A stretch of DNA of 64,000 nt, from NCBI RefSeq assembly GCF_003065365.1, contig NZ_CP023276.1, forward strand, positions 186,001 to 250,000, written 5' to 3'. The notes under the pieces are model-generated. The model was not told the origin of the DNA. It worked only from the letters and a program-made list of their open reading frames with translations, and did not search any database. A program made the translations under genes and the position numbers. The stretch's first letter is position 1, and each line of letters starts with the position of its first letter. This DNA comes from Polynucleobacter difficilis (GTDB taxonomy: Bacteria > Pseudomonadota > Gammaproteobacteria > Burkholderiales > Burkholderiaceae). Shown here piece by piece: positions 7,996-16,119 of the stretch.

Positions 7996-8096
7996 CTGCT
8001 GTAAAAAAGCCCGCGGCTAAGAAGCCTGCTGCTCCTACGCAAACTGCGTTGAATCCAGCTGCTGCTTGGCCTTTCCCAACCGGCACACGCCCATAA
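7963..8096 (+). other. C-terminal extension of the H1-like protein in the -1 frame
   Basis: Read at -1 after the heptamer, the frame gives V, S and then 42 codons to TAA at 8094-8096: KPAAKKKAGSAVKKPAAKKP followed by a non-basic tail ending ALNPAAAWPFPTGTRP. This tail matches the C-terminus I recall for H1-like proteins of Burkholderiales. The full frameshift product would have about 139 residues. Continued protein-like composition after the stop argues that this stretch was, or is, translated. Confidence 0.7.
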
Positions 8097-8125
8097 GCGC
8101 AAGCTTGTAGGTAAGGTAGTAATGC

Positions 8126-8152
8126 AATGGGGTCCCTCGGGACCCCATTTTT
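8126..8152. terminator. Intrinsic terminator, usable on both strands
   Basis: GGGGTCCC (8129-8136) and GGGACCCC (8139-8146), lengthened by flanking AAT/ATT pairs, then TTTT. It ends the H1-like transcript and lies between two converging genes, so it may also serve the PfkB kinase gene. Confidence 0.85.
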
Positions 8153-8200
8153 ATGGCCAATCACCAAGCGCCGCGAGCAGCGCATTTGGCTTAAATCACC

Positions 8201-9160
8201 TTAAAACCCAAATCCAAACGCCGTTTTGAATTGATCTTTAATCTGATCTAGGCTCAATTGGTGGTTTTGTGGACCTTGATGGGCAATTTTGATCGAGCCC
8301 ATTAGGCTGGCAAGGCGACCGGTTGTCTCCCAGTCCATGCCGTTTTCCAAACCAAACAGGAGTCCGCCCCGAAAGGCGTCGCCACATCCGGTTGGATCAA
8401 TGAGTTGTGCGGCTTTGACCGGCGGAATGGAAATCGATTTACCGCCCGTATAAATCTGCGCGCCTTCTGCACCTTTGGTGACGATCAGGGCTTTGACGCG
8501 TTCACCCAATTGCGCAAGCGATAAGCCAGTCCGCTTGGAGAGCATTTCACCTTCATAGTCATTGACTGCCAAATAGCTTGCCAGTTCAGTGAGCTCTAAA
8601 AGCTCAGGACCATCGAACATGGGTAAACCCTGACCTGGATCAAAAATGAATGGAATCTGTGCCTCTGCCAGTTGATGGCAGTGCTCCCACATACCAGCAC
8701 GACCATCGGGCGCAACAATCGCCAACGTAATCGGTGCACTTTTCTTCTGACTGCGTGCAGCCGCGACATCGCTGACCTGATTGAGGTGCGATTCATTCAT
8801 GGCGCCAGGGTGAAAGGCCGTAATCTGATTATTCGAGAGATCGGTGGTGATCATCGCCTGTGCGGTAAATGCACCCTCGAGGGTGCGAATATGGCCGGTA
8901 TCAATTTGCAAGTCTTTGAGGCGATCAAGGTAGGGCGTAGCGTCGCCTCCCACCGTTGCCATAATGACGGGCTCACCGTGGAGTAACTTGAGGTTGTAGG
9001 CAATGTTGCCAGCACAGCCTCCGAATTCCCGCCGCATACTCGGCACTAAAAAGGCAACATTCAGAATATGAATTTGGTCTGGCAGGATTTGATCCTGAAA
9101 GCGGCCTTCAAAATTCATGATGGTGTCGTAGGCGATGGAACCGCAAATAAGGCTAGCCAT
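8201..9160 (-). CDS. PfkB-family carbohydrate/nucleoside kinase
   Basis: A 319-residue sugar or nucleoside kinase of the ribokinase/PfkB fold. The N-terminus (MASLICGSIAYDTIMNFEG) and FGGCAGNIAYNL contribute the substrate site, and DPTGCGDAFRGGLLFG (about residues 255-270) is the second PfkB signature with the catalytic Asp and anion hole. Overall it looks closest to the adenosine-kinase-like members, but the substrate cannot be told from sequence. It lies 26 bp downstream of the prmA fusion and is probably the last gene of that minus-strand transcript. Confidence 0.88.
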   Translation of the reverse strand: MASLICGSIAYDTIMNFEGRFQDQILPDQIHILNVAFLVPSMRREFGGCAGNIAYNLKLLHGEPVIMATVGGDATPYLDRLKDLQIDTGHIRTLEGAFTAQAMITTDLSNNQITAFHPGAMNESHLNQVSDVAAARSQKKSAPITLAIVAPDGRAGMWEHCHQLAEAQIPFIFDPGQGLPMFDGPELLELTELASYLAVNDYEGEMLSKRTGLSLAQLGERVKALIVTKGAEGAQIYTGGKSISIPPVKAAQLIDPTGCGDAFRGGLLFGLENGMDWETTGRLASLMGSIKIAHQGPQNHQLSLDQIKDQFKTAFGFGF

Positions 9161-9186
9161 AAAGTACTTTCGTGAAGATTAAAAGA

Positions 9187-10737
9187 TTAGGGATAAAAAA
9201 GCCGCACACGATAGCCGGCAGCATTGCTGGGTAATTGCAGTGGAATGAGGGAGCGGATACTTTCTCCGCCGGGAGCGCCGTTGCGTTCAAACTGGGTATG
9301 GGATTCTCGCCACGATGCCGGCAACCACTCTTCTGGCGTAAACACAATCAATTGCACGGCAGATTCATCGGTATCGGTGAGGGTTAACTCCAAATGCGGG
9401 AGTGCAATTGGCATCATCAATCGATTTTGTACCTCTACTTCGAGAACAGATGGATTTGCAGGCGCTTTAGAAGCTTGCTGCGCAGTTTGCATGCCGAGCG
9501 CACTCGATGTGATCTTCCACGCAGAAAAATCGCGTATAGCCCCTTCTGTGCAGCTTAATGACTCACACAGCATTTGATCAACGCGCAGTAAAGTAGCAAA
9601 CGTTTCTAAATGGAGCGCCGATGGTGTTTGATCGATCTGCGGCGCAGCAAATGGTAGCAAACGATCGCGAGTGAAGTGCAGGGCGAGAAAGCTAAGGACA
9701 CAAACCAGAACAAAAATCAGCGCCAACTTGGAGAGCCGGGCAAAAACCACGGCCTTGTTGGTTGATGATGGACTGTGCGAACTTGCTACATCAGTACTGT
9801 TTTTTTTTACTTCTAAGGTGCCAGAAAGACAGACCCAGCCCTCACTTTCTTTCCAGACGGAGAGCGTCAGCCACTGGCTATAGGTAGCGATTACCTCATC
9901 GGCCTGACGGCTCAGCACTCCAGAGAGTACGATTTGACCGCCAGGGCGAATGCGCTGGACTAAAGCCGGAGCCAATACTTGTAAAGGATTGGCCAAAATA
10001 TTGGCCATGACGATGTCATAGCGTGCATCGGCGCTCAGCATCGGCACCGAATCGTCCGGTAAAGCAAAGGTGATATCAACCCCATTAATTTCAGCATTGC
10101 TGCGCGCAGCCACCATCGCTTGGGGATCAATATCTGTACCCACAACCGGATTGCAGCCTAACTTTTTGGCGGCAATAGCCAAAATGCCCGAGCCACAGCC
10201 GTAATCAAGCAGGCTTATATTCTGCAAGTGGGATTGTTGCTCGAGCCATAAGAGGCAAAGGTGGGTAGTAGGGTGACTGCCAGTGCCAAATGCCAGCCCT
10301 GGGTCAACCGCCAAACATATGGCGTTTGGATCGGTTGGGGTTTCATGCCAAGAGGGCACCACCCAAATGCGTTCACCAATCTGAATCGGTGCAAATTGGC
10401 TTTGCGTTAAACGGACCCAGTCTTGCTCGGCCACGATTTTTTCTTCAGGGGGTCTTAGGAAAAAGCCAGCATCCCTTAATGAATGAAGCAACTCCGGAAT
10501 GAAGTCAGCATCATCCGAATGATCTTCATCGGGATTAAACAGGGCGGTGACGATCGAGCGATCCCATGCTTGAACCTCGGGAGAAAGTCCGGGTTCACCG
10601 TAAAGGGGATTCTCGTCGTAGCCACCAGCGGCAGCGTCTTCGACTGTAATGGATAGTGCGCCGAGCTCCATCAGCGCATCCCCTAAGGGTTCAGCTATCT
10701 CAGCATGAACCGTAAAAATCAGTTCACGGTACGGCAT
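9187..10737 (-). CDS. prmA: Ribosomal protein L11 methyltransferase PrmA fused to a DUF3426 domain
   Basis: Residues 1-308 are a full PrmA, which trimethylates ribosomal protein L11 using S-adenosylmethionine: LAFGTGSHPTT, LLDYGCGSGILAIAA and the NPPF-like MANILANPL are in place, and the end (WVCLSGTLE) is where PrmA normally stops. The frame continues through nine A (plus-strand T at 9800-9808), a Ser/Thr linker, a membrane segment (about 335-354, LALIFVLVCVLSFLALHF) and about 155 residues of DUF3426 type, for 516 in total. DUF3426 is normally a separate gene after prmA with an N-terminal zinc ribbon, absent here. One A more or less would stop PrmA within about six codons. The fusion may be real or a homopolymer artefact. 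accC lies just upstream. Confidence 0.9.
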   Translation of the reverse strand: MPYRELIFTVHAEIAEPLGDALMELGALSITVEDAAAGGYDENPLYGEPGLSPEVQAWDRSIVTALFNPDEDHSDDADFIPELLHSLRDAGFFLRPPEEKIVAEQDWVRLTQSQFAPIQIGERIWVVPSWHETPTDPNAICLAVDPGLAFGTGSHPTTHLCLLWLEQQSHLQNISLLDYGCGSGILAIAAKKLGCNPVVGTDIDPQAMVAARSNAEINGVDITFALPDDSVPMLSADARYDIVMANILANPLQVLAPALVQRIRPGGQIVLSGVLSRQADEVIATYSQWLTLSVWKESEGWVCLSGTLEVKKNSTDVASSHSPSSTNKAVVFARLSKLALIFVLVCVLSFLALHFTRDRLLPFAAPQIDQTPSALHLETFATLLRVDQMLCESLSCTEGAIRDFSAWKITSSALGMQTAQQASKAPANPSVLEVEVQNRLMMPIALPHLELTLTDTDESAVQLIVFTPEEWLPASWRESHTQFERNGAPGGESIRSLIPLQLPSNAAGYRVRLFYP

Positions 10738-10759
10738 GGCCCTGCGCTTTCAAGAAAAA

Positions 10760-12124
10760 CTACCCCTTCACTCGGCTGGCAGCTTGCTCTTCCAGTCGAT
10801 GTTCGAGGTAATGAATGCTCGTGCCACCTTCTTCAAAGTTGGGGTCGAGCATGAGTTCGCGGTGCAGTGGAATATTGGTAGTGATGCCATCGATCACAAT
10901 TTCCGAGAGGGCAATGCGCATGCGACGGATTGCCTGCTCGCGGGTCTTGCCATAGGCAATCAATTTACCAATCATGGAATCGTAGTTGGGCGGCACCATG
11001 TAGCCACCATAGGCATGGGAATCAACCCGGATGCCAGGACCGCCTGGCATATGCCACGACAAAATACGACCTGGGCTGGGGGTAAATTTGAAGGGATCTT
11101 CGGCATTGATGCGGCACTCGATGGCATGCCCTTGAAATACGATGTCTTTTTGGCGAAACCCGAGCTTGAGTCCTGCCGCAATGCGAATTTGCTCTTGCAC
11201 AATATCAACGCCCGTAATCATTTCAGTGACGGGGTGCTCGACTTGAACCCGGGTATTCATCTCAATGAAGAAAAACTCACCGTTCTCATACAGAAACTCA
11301 AAAGTGCCTGCACCGCGGTAGCCCATTTTGCGACAGGCTTCTGCGCAGCGCTCACCAATTTTGGCAATCGCACGACGATCGATGCCGGGCGCTGGCGCTT
11401 CTTCAATGATCTTTTGATGGCGGCGCTGCATTGAGCAGTCACGTTCACCGAGCCAGACAGCATTGCCGTGGGTGTCGGCCAGAACCTGAATTTCCACATG
11501 GCGAGGCTTTTCTAAAAACTTCTCCATGTAGACCTCGGGATTACCAAAAGCACGGCCCGCCTCTTCCCGCGTCATATTGACTGCGTTAACTAAAGCTGCT
11601 TCGGTATGCACGACGCGCATGCCGCGACCACCGCCGCCGCCAGCTGCTTTGATGATGACGGGATAACCTACTTTTTTAGCGATCGCAATAATTTCTTTTG
11701 GGTTATCGGGCAGTGCGCCGTCGGAACCTGGAACGCAGGGAACACCCGCTTTAATCATGGCACGTTTGGCCGACACCTTGTCACCCATCAAGCGAATGGT
11801 CTCAGGACGCGGGCCAATAAAGGCAAAGCCGGATTTTTCAACGCGCTCAGCAAAGTCGGCATTCTCGGATAAAAAACCATAGCCGGGGTGGATGGCTTCT
11901 GCATCCGTAACCTCCGCTGCAGAAATGATGGCTGGCATATTGAGGTAGCTCAGCGGCGAAGGGGCGGGCCCAATGCATACCGCCTCATCAGCGAGTTTCA
12001 CGTACTTGGCTTCTTTGTCGGCAACGGAATACACCACCACCGTTTTAATGCCGAGTTCGCGGCACGCGCGCTGGATGCGAAGAGCAATTTCTCCGCGGTT
12101 AGCAATCAGAATCTTATCGAACAT
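10760..12124 (-). CDS. accC: Acetyl-CoA carboxylase, biotin carboxylase subunit
   Basis: The ATP-dependent enzyme that carboxylates biotin on AccB, the first half-reaction of malonyl-CoA synthesis. Its 454 residues match the usual length. The N-terminus FDKILIANRGEIALRIQRAC, the ATP-grasp glycine loop KAAGGGGGRGMRVV, ERDCSMQRRHQKIIEE and FIEMNTRVQVEHPVTE are all present. It follows accB by 30 bp and precedes the prmA fusion by 22 bp, consistent with one operon aroQ-accB-accC-prmA. Confidence 0.98.
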   Translation of the reverse strand: MFDKILIANRGEIALRIQRACRELGIKTVVVYSVADKEAKYVKLADEAVCIGPAPSPLSYLNMPAIISAAEVTDAEAIHPGYGFLSENADFAERVEKSGFAFIGPRPETIRLMGDKVSAKRAMIKAGVPCVPGSDGALPDNPKEIIAIAKKVGYPVIIKAAGGGGGRGMRVVHTEAALVNAVNMTREEAGRAFGNPEVYMEKFLEKPRHVEIQVLADTHGNAVWLGERDCSMQRRHQKIIEEAPAPGIDRRAIAKIGERCAEACRKMGYRGAGTFEFLYENGEFFFIEMNTRVQVEHPVTEMITGVDIVQEQIRIAAGLKLGFRQKDIVFQGHAIECRINAEDPFKFTPSPGRILSWHMPGGPGIRVDSHAYGGYMVPPNYDSMIGKLIAYGKTREQAIRRMRIALSEIVIDGITTNIPLHRELMLDPNFEEGGTSIHYLEHRLEEQAASRVKG

Positions 12125-12154
12125 GGCGTCCTGGCTAAAAAGGATGTGGAGAAA

Positions 12155-12637
12155 TTAAGCAATTACAAACAAAGGCTGATCGTATTCAACGCCCTGGCCG
12201 TTCTCACACAAAATTTGTTTAACAACGCCCGCCTTCTCAGATTCGATTTCATTGAGGAGTTTCATCGCTTCAATGATGCAGAGGGTTTGGCCTACCGTTA
12301 CGGTGTCGCCAACATTCACGAAATTGGGCGATTCCGGATTGGCTGCGCGGTAAAAGGTGCCAACCATGGGTGATTTAGCAACAAATCCTGCCGCAGTAGC
12401 TGTCGCTTCTTCAGCAGCAGCATGTTCGGCCGCAGTCGGTGCTGCAGGTGCAGGCGCAGTCACCGCAATGGGGGAGGGCGCTGCAGCTGCATACGTTATT
12501 GGCGCAGTACTTTGTTGTCCTTGCGCTAACTTCGTGTTCACAATGCGAACTCGGTCTTCGCCTTCATTGACTTCAAGCTCAGAAATGCCTGATTCAGAAA
12601 CCAAGTCGATCAGTGTTTTTAGTTTTCTCAGATCCAT
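12155..12637 (-). CDS. accB: Acetyl-CoA carboxylase biotin carboxyl carrier protein
   Basis: A 160-residue carrier protein of acetyl-CoA carboxylase. Residues 1-40 form the N-terminal domain, 43-85 are an Ala/Pro/Thr-rich flexible linker, and the C-terminal 75 residues are the biotinyl domain. The biotin-accepting lysine is K126 in IIEAMKLLNEIESE; the VGTFYRAANPESPNFV segment ahead of it carries the thumb typical of AccB. It sits between aroQ and accC, as in many proteobacteria. Confidence 0.98.
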   Translation of the reverse strand: MDLRKLKTLIDLVSESGISELEVNEGEDRVRIVNTKLAQGQQSTAPITYAAAAPSPIAVTAPAPAAPTAAEHAAAEEATATAAGFVAKSPMVGTFYRAANPESPNFVNVGDTVTVGQTLCIIEAMKLLNEIESEKAGVVKQILCENGQGVEYDQPLFVIA

Positions 12638-12683
12638 GGAGATAGGTCCTTCTGGTAAAAGTGACAGGAAAGAAAAATAACGA

Positions 12684-13130
12684 TTATTTGAGTTGCTGAC
12701 TGGCTGCTTGCAATGCTAGCGTATAGCCGATTGGGCCTAGTCCGCAAATGACACCTTTGGCAATGTCGGACAAATACGAGTGCTTACGAAATTCTTCGCG
12801 TTGGTGAATATTGGATAGATGCACTTCAATGAAGGGAATAGCAACACCCGCCAAGGCATCCCGCAGGGCAACGCTAGTGTGGGTAAAGCCACCCGGATTG
12901 ATGATGATGAAATCAACCCCATCCTGTTTTGCCTTCTGAATGCAGTCAATTAACTCGCCTTCATGGTTGCTTTGAAAGGTATTGATTAGTATCCCGGCTT
13001 CTTTTGCCTGGGTTTCCAGACCTTGGTGGATGTCACTGAGGGTGGTGTGACCATAAACCTGTGGCTCGCGGCTACCCAATAGATTGAGGTTAGGACCTTG
13101 AATAACTAAAACTGACCGGTTTTTTGACAT
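12684..13130 (-). CDS. aroQ: Type II 3-dehydroquinate dehydratase
   Basis: Third step of the shikimate pathway, removing water from 3-dehydroquinate. The 148-residue length fits the small dodecameric type II enzyme. Family motifs seen are GPNLNLLGSREPQVYG (with the catalytic Arg and flexible loop Tyr), NPGGFTHTSVALRDAL and EVHLSNIHQREEFR (catalytic His). It is the first gene of the acc cluster; the 271 bases upstream probably contain the operon promoter, though I could not place it convincingly. Confidence 0.97.
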   Translation of the reverse strand: MSKNRSVLVIQGPNLNLLGSREPQVYGHTTLSDIHQGLETQAKEAGILINTFQSNHEGELIDCIQKAKQDGVDFIIINPGGFTHTSVALRDALAGVAIPFIEVHLSNIHQREEFRKHSYLSDIAKGVICGLGPIGYTLALQAASQQLK

Positions 13131-13401
13131 AGATCGCTAATTTTAGAAACAGTTAAGGACAGATGATGTCAGGCTGTTCAAATCCCTCTGCGACGCTTTG
13201 TGCTAAATAACGGGGTACGCAAACGCGGAGTTGGATCGATACAGTATGAGGTGAAGTATACCCCCTAGGCTTGGGACAAAATCGCTAAATGCAGGAAAAA
13301 AAGATCTATTTTCTGCAAAATGAGTGAAGTTAAGCCGCTTTAGGCACTAAAAACGGACTGTAATACTAATCTGTTCTTGGGTTAAAAAACATCAATTCAT
13401 T

Positions 13402-13929
13402 TTAAATTGCAGCTTTTATCTGTTTTCTGAGCTCATCTTCGCTTATTTTCCCTAATTTCGTATTGGTCACCTTGCCTTTGGCATTGATGACGACAGTATA
13501 GGGAAGGGCGCCTTGCGTATTGCCTAAGGCCTTGCCAATTTTACTGCCCTGCAATCCACCCATGACAATGGGATAGGAAACTAGGGTAGTTTCCAGAAAT
13601 TGACGTATGTTCGATGGTGTATCGATACCGATACCAACAAATAAGACATTTTTTGCTGCAAACTCATCCTGAAGATTGCTCAAAGCGGGCATTTCTTCGA
13701 CACACGGCGGGCACCACGACGCCCAAAAGTTCACTACCAACACCCGGTTTTGCCATTCGGCGGTATTGACTGGCGTGTTGTCGGGTTTCATCCAGGGATT
13801 GGCAAGCAGCGCGGCAACCGACTCGTCGCTCGCAGTGCCGTCTCGGTAAATCCAGCTTGCGGTGATGAGGCCTGCAGCAAGGGCGCCCAAGCTCATTCCG
13901 GTGATGATTCCCATTTGTCTTCGGTTCAT
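13402..13929 (-). CDS. TlpA-like membrane-anchored thioredoxin
   Basis: A 175-residue thioredoxin-fold protein with an N-terminal membrane anchor (MGIITGMSLGALAAGLITASW) and the redox motif NFWASWCPPCVEEMP, so the catalytic domain should face the periplasm. Relatives reduce disulfides during cytochrome c maturation or in other envelope proteins. I start it at the ATG at 13929 because GAAGGAG precedes it; an upstream in-frame TTG at 13953 would overlap that site. It is divergent from mpl, with start codons 26 bp apart. The exact partner is unknown. Confidence 0.88.
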   Translation of the reverse strand: MNRRQMGIITGMSLGALAAGLITASWIYRDGTASDESVAALLANPWMKPDNTPVNTAEWQNRVLVVNFWASWCPPCVEEMPALSNLQDEFAAKNVLFVGIGIDTPSNIRQFLETTLVSYPIVMGGLQGSKIGKALGNTQGALPYTVVINAKGKVTNTKLGKISEDELRKQIKAAI

Positions 13930-13955
13930 GCGCACTCCTTCGCTAAAATTCAATC

Positions 13956-15362
13956 ATGCATATACACATCTTGGGCATTTGCGGCACCTTTATGGGCGGC
14001 ATCGCTGCCATCGCACGGCAGGCCGGCCACCGCGTAACGGGATGCGATGCCAATGTGTATCCGCCCATGAGTACCCAGCTCGAAGCCCAAGGTATTGAGC
14101 TTATCGAAGGATACTCTAGCGACCAATTATCGCAACTGGGTAGCAAGCCAGATTTATTTGTTATCGGCAATGTGGTCTCGCGCGGCAATCCTCTGATGGA
14201 AGCGATTCTTAACCAAGGCTTACCGTATGTTTCCGGCCCGCAGTGGCTGGGTGAGCAAGTGCTGTACGGTCGCCATGTTCTGGCGGTGGCGGGTACCCAC
14301 GGCAAAACCACTACCTCAGCGATGCTGGCTTGGATTTTGGAATTCAATGGCAAAGAGCCGGGTTATTTAATCGGCGGAGTGCCGCTGAATTTCACGGTCT
14401 CAGCACGGCTGGGTAAAAGCCCCTACTTTGTAATTGAGGCCGATGAATACGACACTGCGTTTTTTGATAAGCGCAGTAAGTTTGTGCATTACCGGCCACG
14501 TACTGCCCTCCTCAATAATTTAGAGTTTGATCACGCCGATATTTTTACTGATCTTGCTGCGATCGAAACACAGTTTCATCATTTAGTACGAACGGTACCA
14601 AGCGAAGGATGTTTGGTGGTCAATGGTGCTGAAGCCTCCCTGGAGAGGGTGCTTGAGCGCGGCACCTGGTCGCCAGTAGCACGCTTTGGCATGGAGGCCC
14701 ATAACACCTGGTCAATGCAGCCGCACCCCAATGATGATTTCACAGTAGTGCACGAAGGCAAAGAAGTGGCTACGGTTTGCTGGGCCCCGGACTCGGGCGT
14801 GATGGGTCGCCATAATCAACTCAATGCCCTGGCCGCCATTGCAGCAGCCCAGCACATTGGCATTAGTCCACGCGATGCAGCCAGTGCCTTAGCCCAATTT
14901 AAAAATGTAAAACGCCGCTTAGAAACGGTTGGCCAGCATAATGGCATCACGATCTACGATGACTTTGCACACCACCCCACGGCAATTACCACCACGCTCG
15001 ATGGCTTGCGCCGCCGCGTAGGCAGGGGCCGAATTTTGGCGGTGTTAGAACCGAGATCAAACACCATGAAGCTGGGCATCATGAAGGCTCAGTTGCCTGC
15101 AAGCTTAGAGGCAGCCGATCGCATTTATGCCTATGGTGCTGCCAGTGGCAAAGAGTCTTTGGGTTGGAATTTGCCGGAAGTGCTGAGCCCCTTAAATCAG
15201 GTTCAGCCGGGCCGCGCAAATGCATTTGATGATTTAGAAGCGCTGGTGAGCGCTGTCGCAAAAGAAGCCAGACCAGGCGATCACATATTAGTAATGAGTA
15301 ATGGCGGCTTTGGTGGCGTGCATCAAAAATTACTGCAGGCCATGCTTGCAGCAGCAAACTAA
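13956..15362 (+). CDS. mpl: UDP-N-acetylmuramate:L-Ala-gamma-D-Glu-meso-DAP ligase
   Basis: A Mur-ligase-family peptidoglycan recycling enzyme that joins recovered tripeptide to UDP-MurNAc. It has 468 residues, the family's usual size. MHIHILGICGTFMGGIAAIA forms the N-terminal nucleotide fold, VAGTHGKTTTSAMLAW (about residues 109-124) the ATP loop, and YDDFAHHPTAI the third-domain signature that separates Mpl from MurC. With AmpD, also in this window, it forms part of the wall recycling route. Confidence 0.96.
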   Translation: MHIHILGICGTFMGGIAAIARQAGHRVTGCDANVYPPMSTQLEAQGIELIEGYSSDQLSQLGSKPDLFVIGNVVSRGNPLMEAILNQGLPYVSGPQWLGEQVLYGRHVLAVAGTHGKTTTSAMLAWILEFNGKEPGYLIGGVPLNFTVSARLGKSPYFVIEADEYDTAFFDKRSKFVHYRPRTALLNNLEFDHADIFTDLAAIETQFHHLVRTVPSEGCLVVNGAEASLERVLERGTWSPVARFGMEAHNTWSMQPHPNDDFTVVHEGKEVATVCWAPDSGVMGRHNQLNALAAIAAAQHIGISPRDAASALAQFKNVKRRLETVGQHNGITIYDDFAHHPTAITTTLDGLRRRVGRGRILAVLEPRSNTMKLGIMKAQLPASLEAADRIYAYGAASGKESLGWNLPEVLSPLNQVQPGRANAFDDLEALVSAVAKEARPGDHILVMSNGGFGGVHQKLLQAMLAAAN

Positions 15363-15383
15363 AACAACATAGAAAGCATTTTT

Positions 15384-16118
15384 ATGCCAGCACGATTACA
15401 AGATAAGGTTGCGATCATCACCGGGGCGGCCAAAGGGATTGGTTTGGCTACAGCGATTCGCTTTGCCGAGGAGGGCGCCAAAGTCATGCTGGCCGACATC
15501 AATCAGGCTGAGCTGGAAAAGTGTGCCGCGCAGATTCCGAATGCGGAGGCGTATGCCATGAATGTGACGGACCGGGACAGCATTCAGGCTGCAGTCGATG
15601 CCATCATGAAAAAGCATGGTCGCATTGACATCTTAATTAATAACGCGGGCATTACGCAGGATGCGCGGCTCGTGAAGATGACCGAAATGCAATTCGATGT
15701 GGTGATTGATGTCAATCTCAAAGGCGTTTTTAATTGCACCCAATTAGTGGTGCCGCACATGCTGGAAGCTAAACGCGGTGCTATTGTCAATGCCTCCAGC
15801 GTGGTGGGCTTATACGGTAACTTTGGTCAGACCAATTATTCTGCAACCAAATTTGGCGTGATTGGTTTTACTAAAACGTGGGCACGCGAGCTCGGTCCGA
15901 AAGGCATTCGAGTCAATGCCGTTTGCCCTGGTTTTGTGGGCACTGAAATGGTGATGGCAATGCCAAGCGCCATTTTGGAAGACATTGCGAAACGCACATG
16001 GATGGGGCGCCTTGGCACTCCTAACGAAATCGCCAATGTGTATGTATTTTTAGCTAGCGATGAAGCTAGCTACATCAATGGCAGCACCCTCGAAGTTAGC
16101 GGCGGGATCTCCCTTTAA
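15384..16118 (+). CDS. FabG-like short-chain dehydrogenase/reductase
   Basis: A 244-residue NAD(P)-dependent reductase of the classical short-chain family. The cofactor loop is GAAKGIG, the structural motif NNAG, the catalytic serine lies in NASSVVG, and the Tyr/Lys pair in YSATKFG near residues 151-155. It resembles 3-oxoacyl-ACP and acetoacetyl-CoA reductases; the choice between fatty acid and PHB metabolism cannot be made from sequence. Its stop overlaps none of the next gene but is one base from that gene's ATG, so translation is probably coupled. Confidence 0.9.
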   Translation: MPARLQDKVAIITGAAKGIGLATAIRFAEEGAKVMLADINQAELEKCAAQIPNAEAYAMNVTDRDSIQAAVDAIMKKHGRIDILINNAGITQDARLVKMTEMQFDVVIDVNLKGVFNCTQLVVPHMLEAKRGAIVNASSVVGLYGNFGQTNYSATKFGVIGFTKTWARELGPKGIRVNAVCPGFVGTEMVMAMPSAILEDIAKRTWMGRLGTPNEIANVYVFLASDEASYINGSTLEVSGGISL

Positions 16119-16119
16119 T

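Noticed and set aside
7533..8102. 189-codon open frame on the minus strand across the H1-like gene
   Set aside because: It is the complement of the Lys/Ala repeats (Phe/Ala/Gly repeats), has no ribosome site and is explained by base composition.
10736..11434. 232-codon open frame on the plus strand inside accC
   Set aside because: Shadow of a highly conserved gene on the other strand; no recognisable protein.
13131..13401. Promoter of aroQ-accB-accC (TATACT on the minus strand at 13260-13255)
   Set aside because: The -10 is acceptable, but nothing resembling a -35 lies at 15-18 bp, so I do not annotate it.
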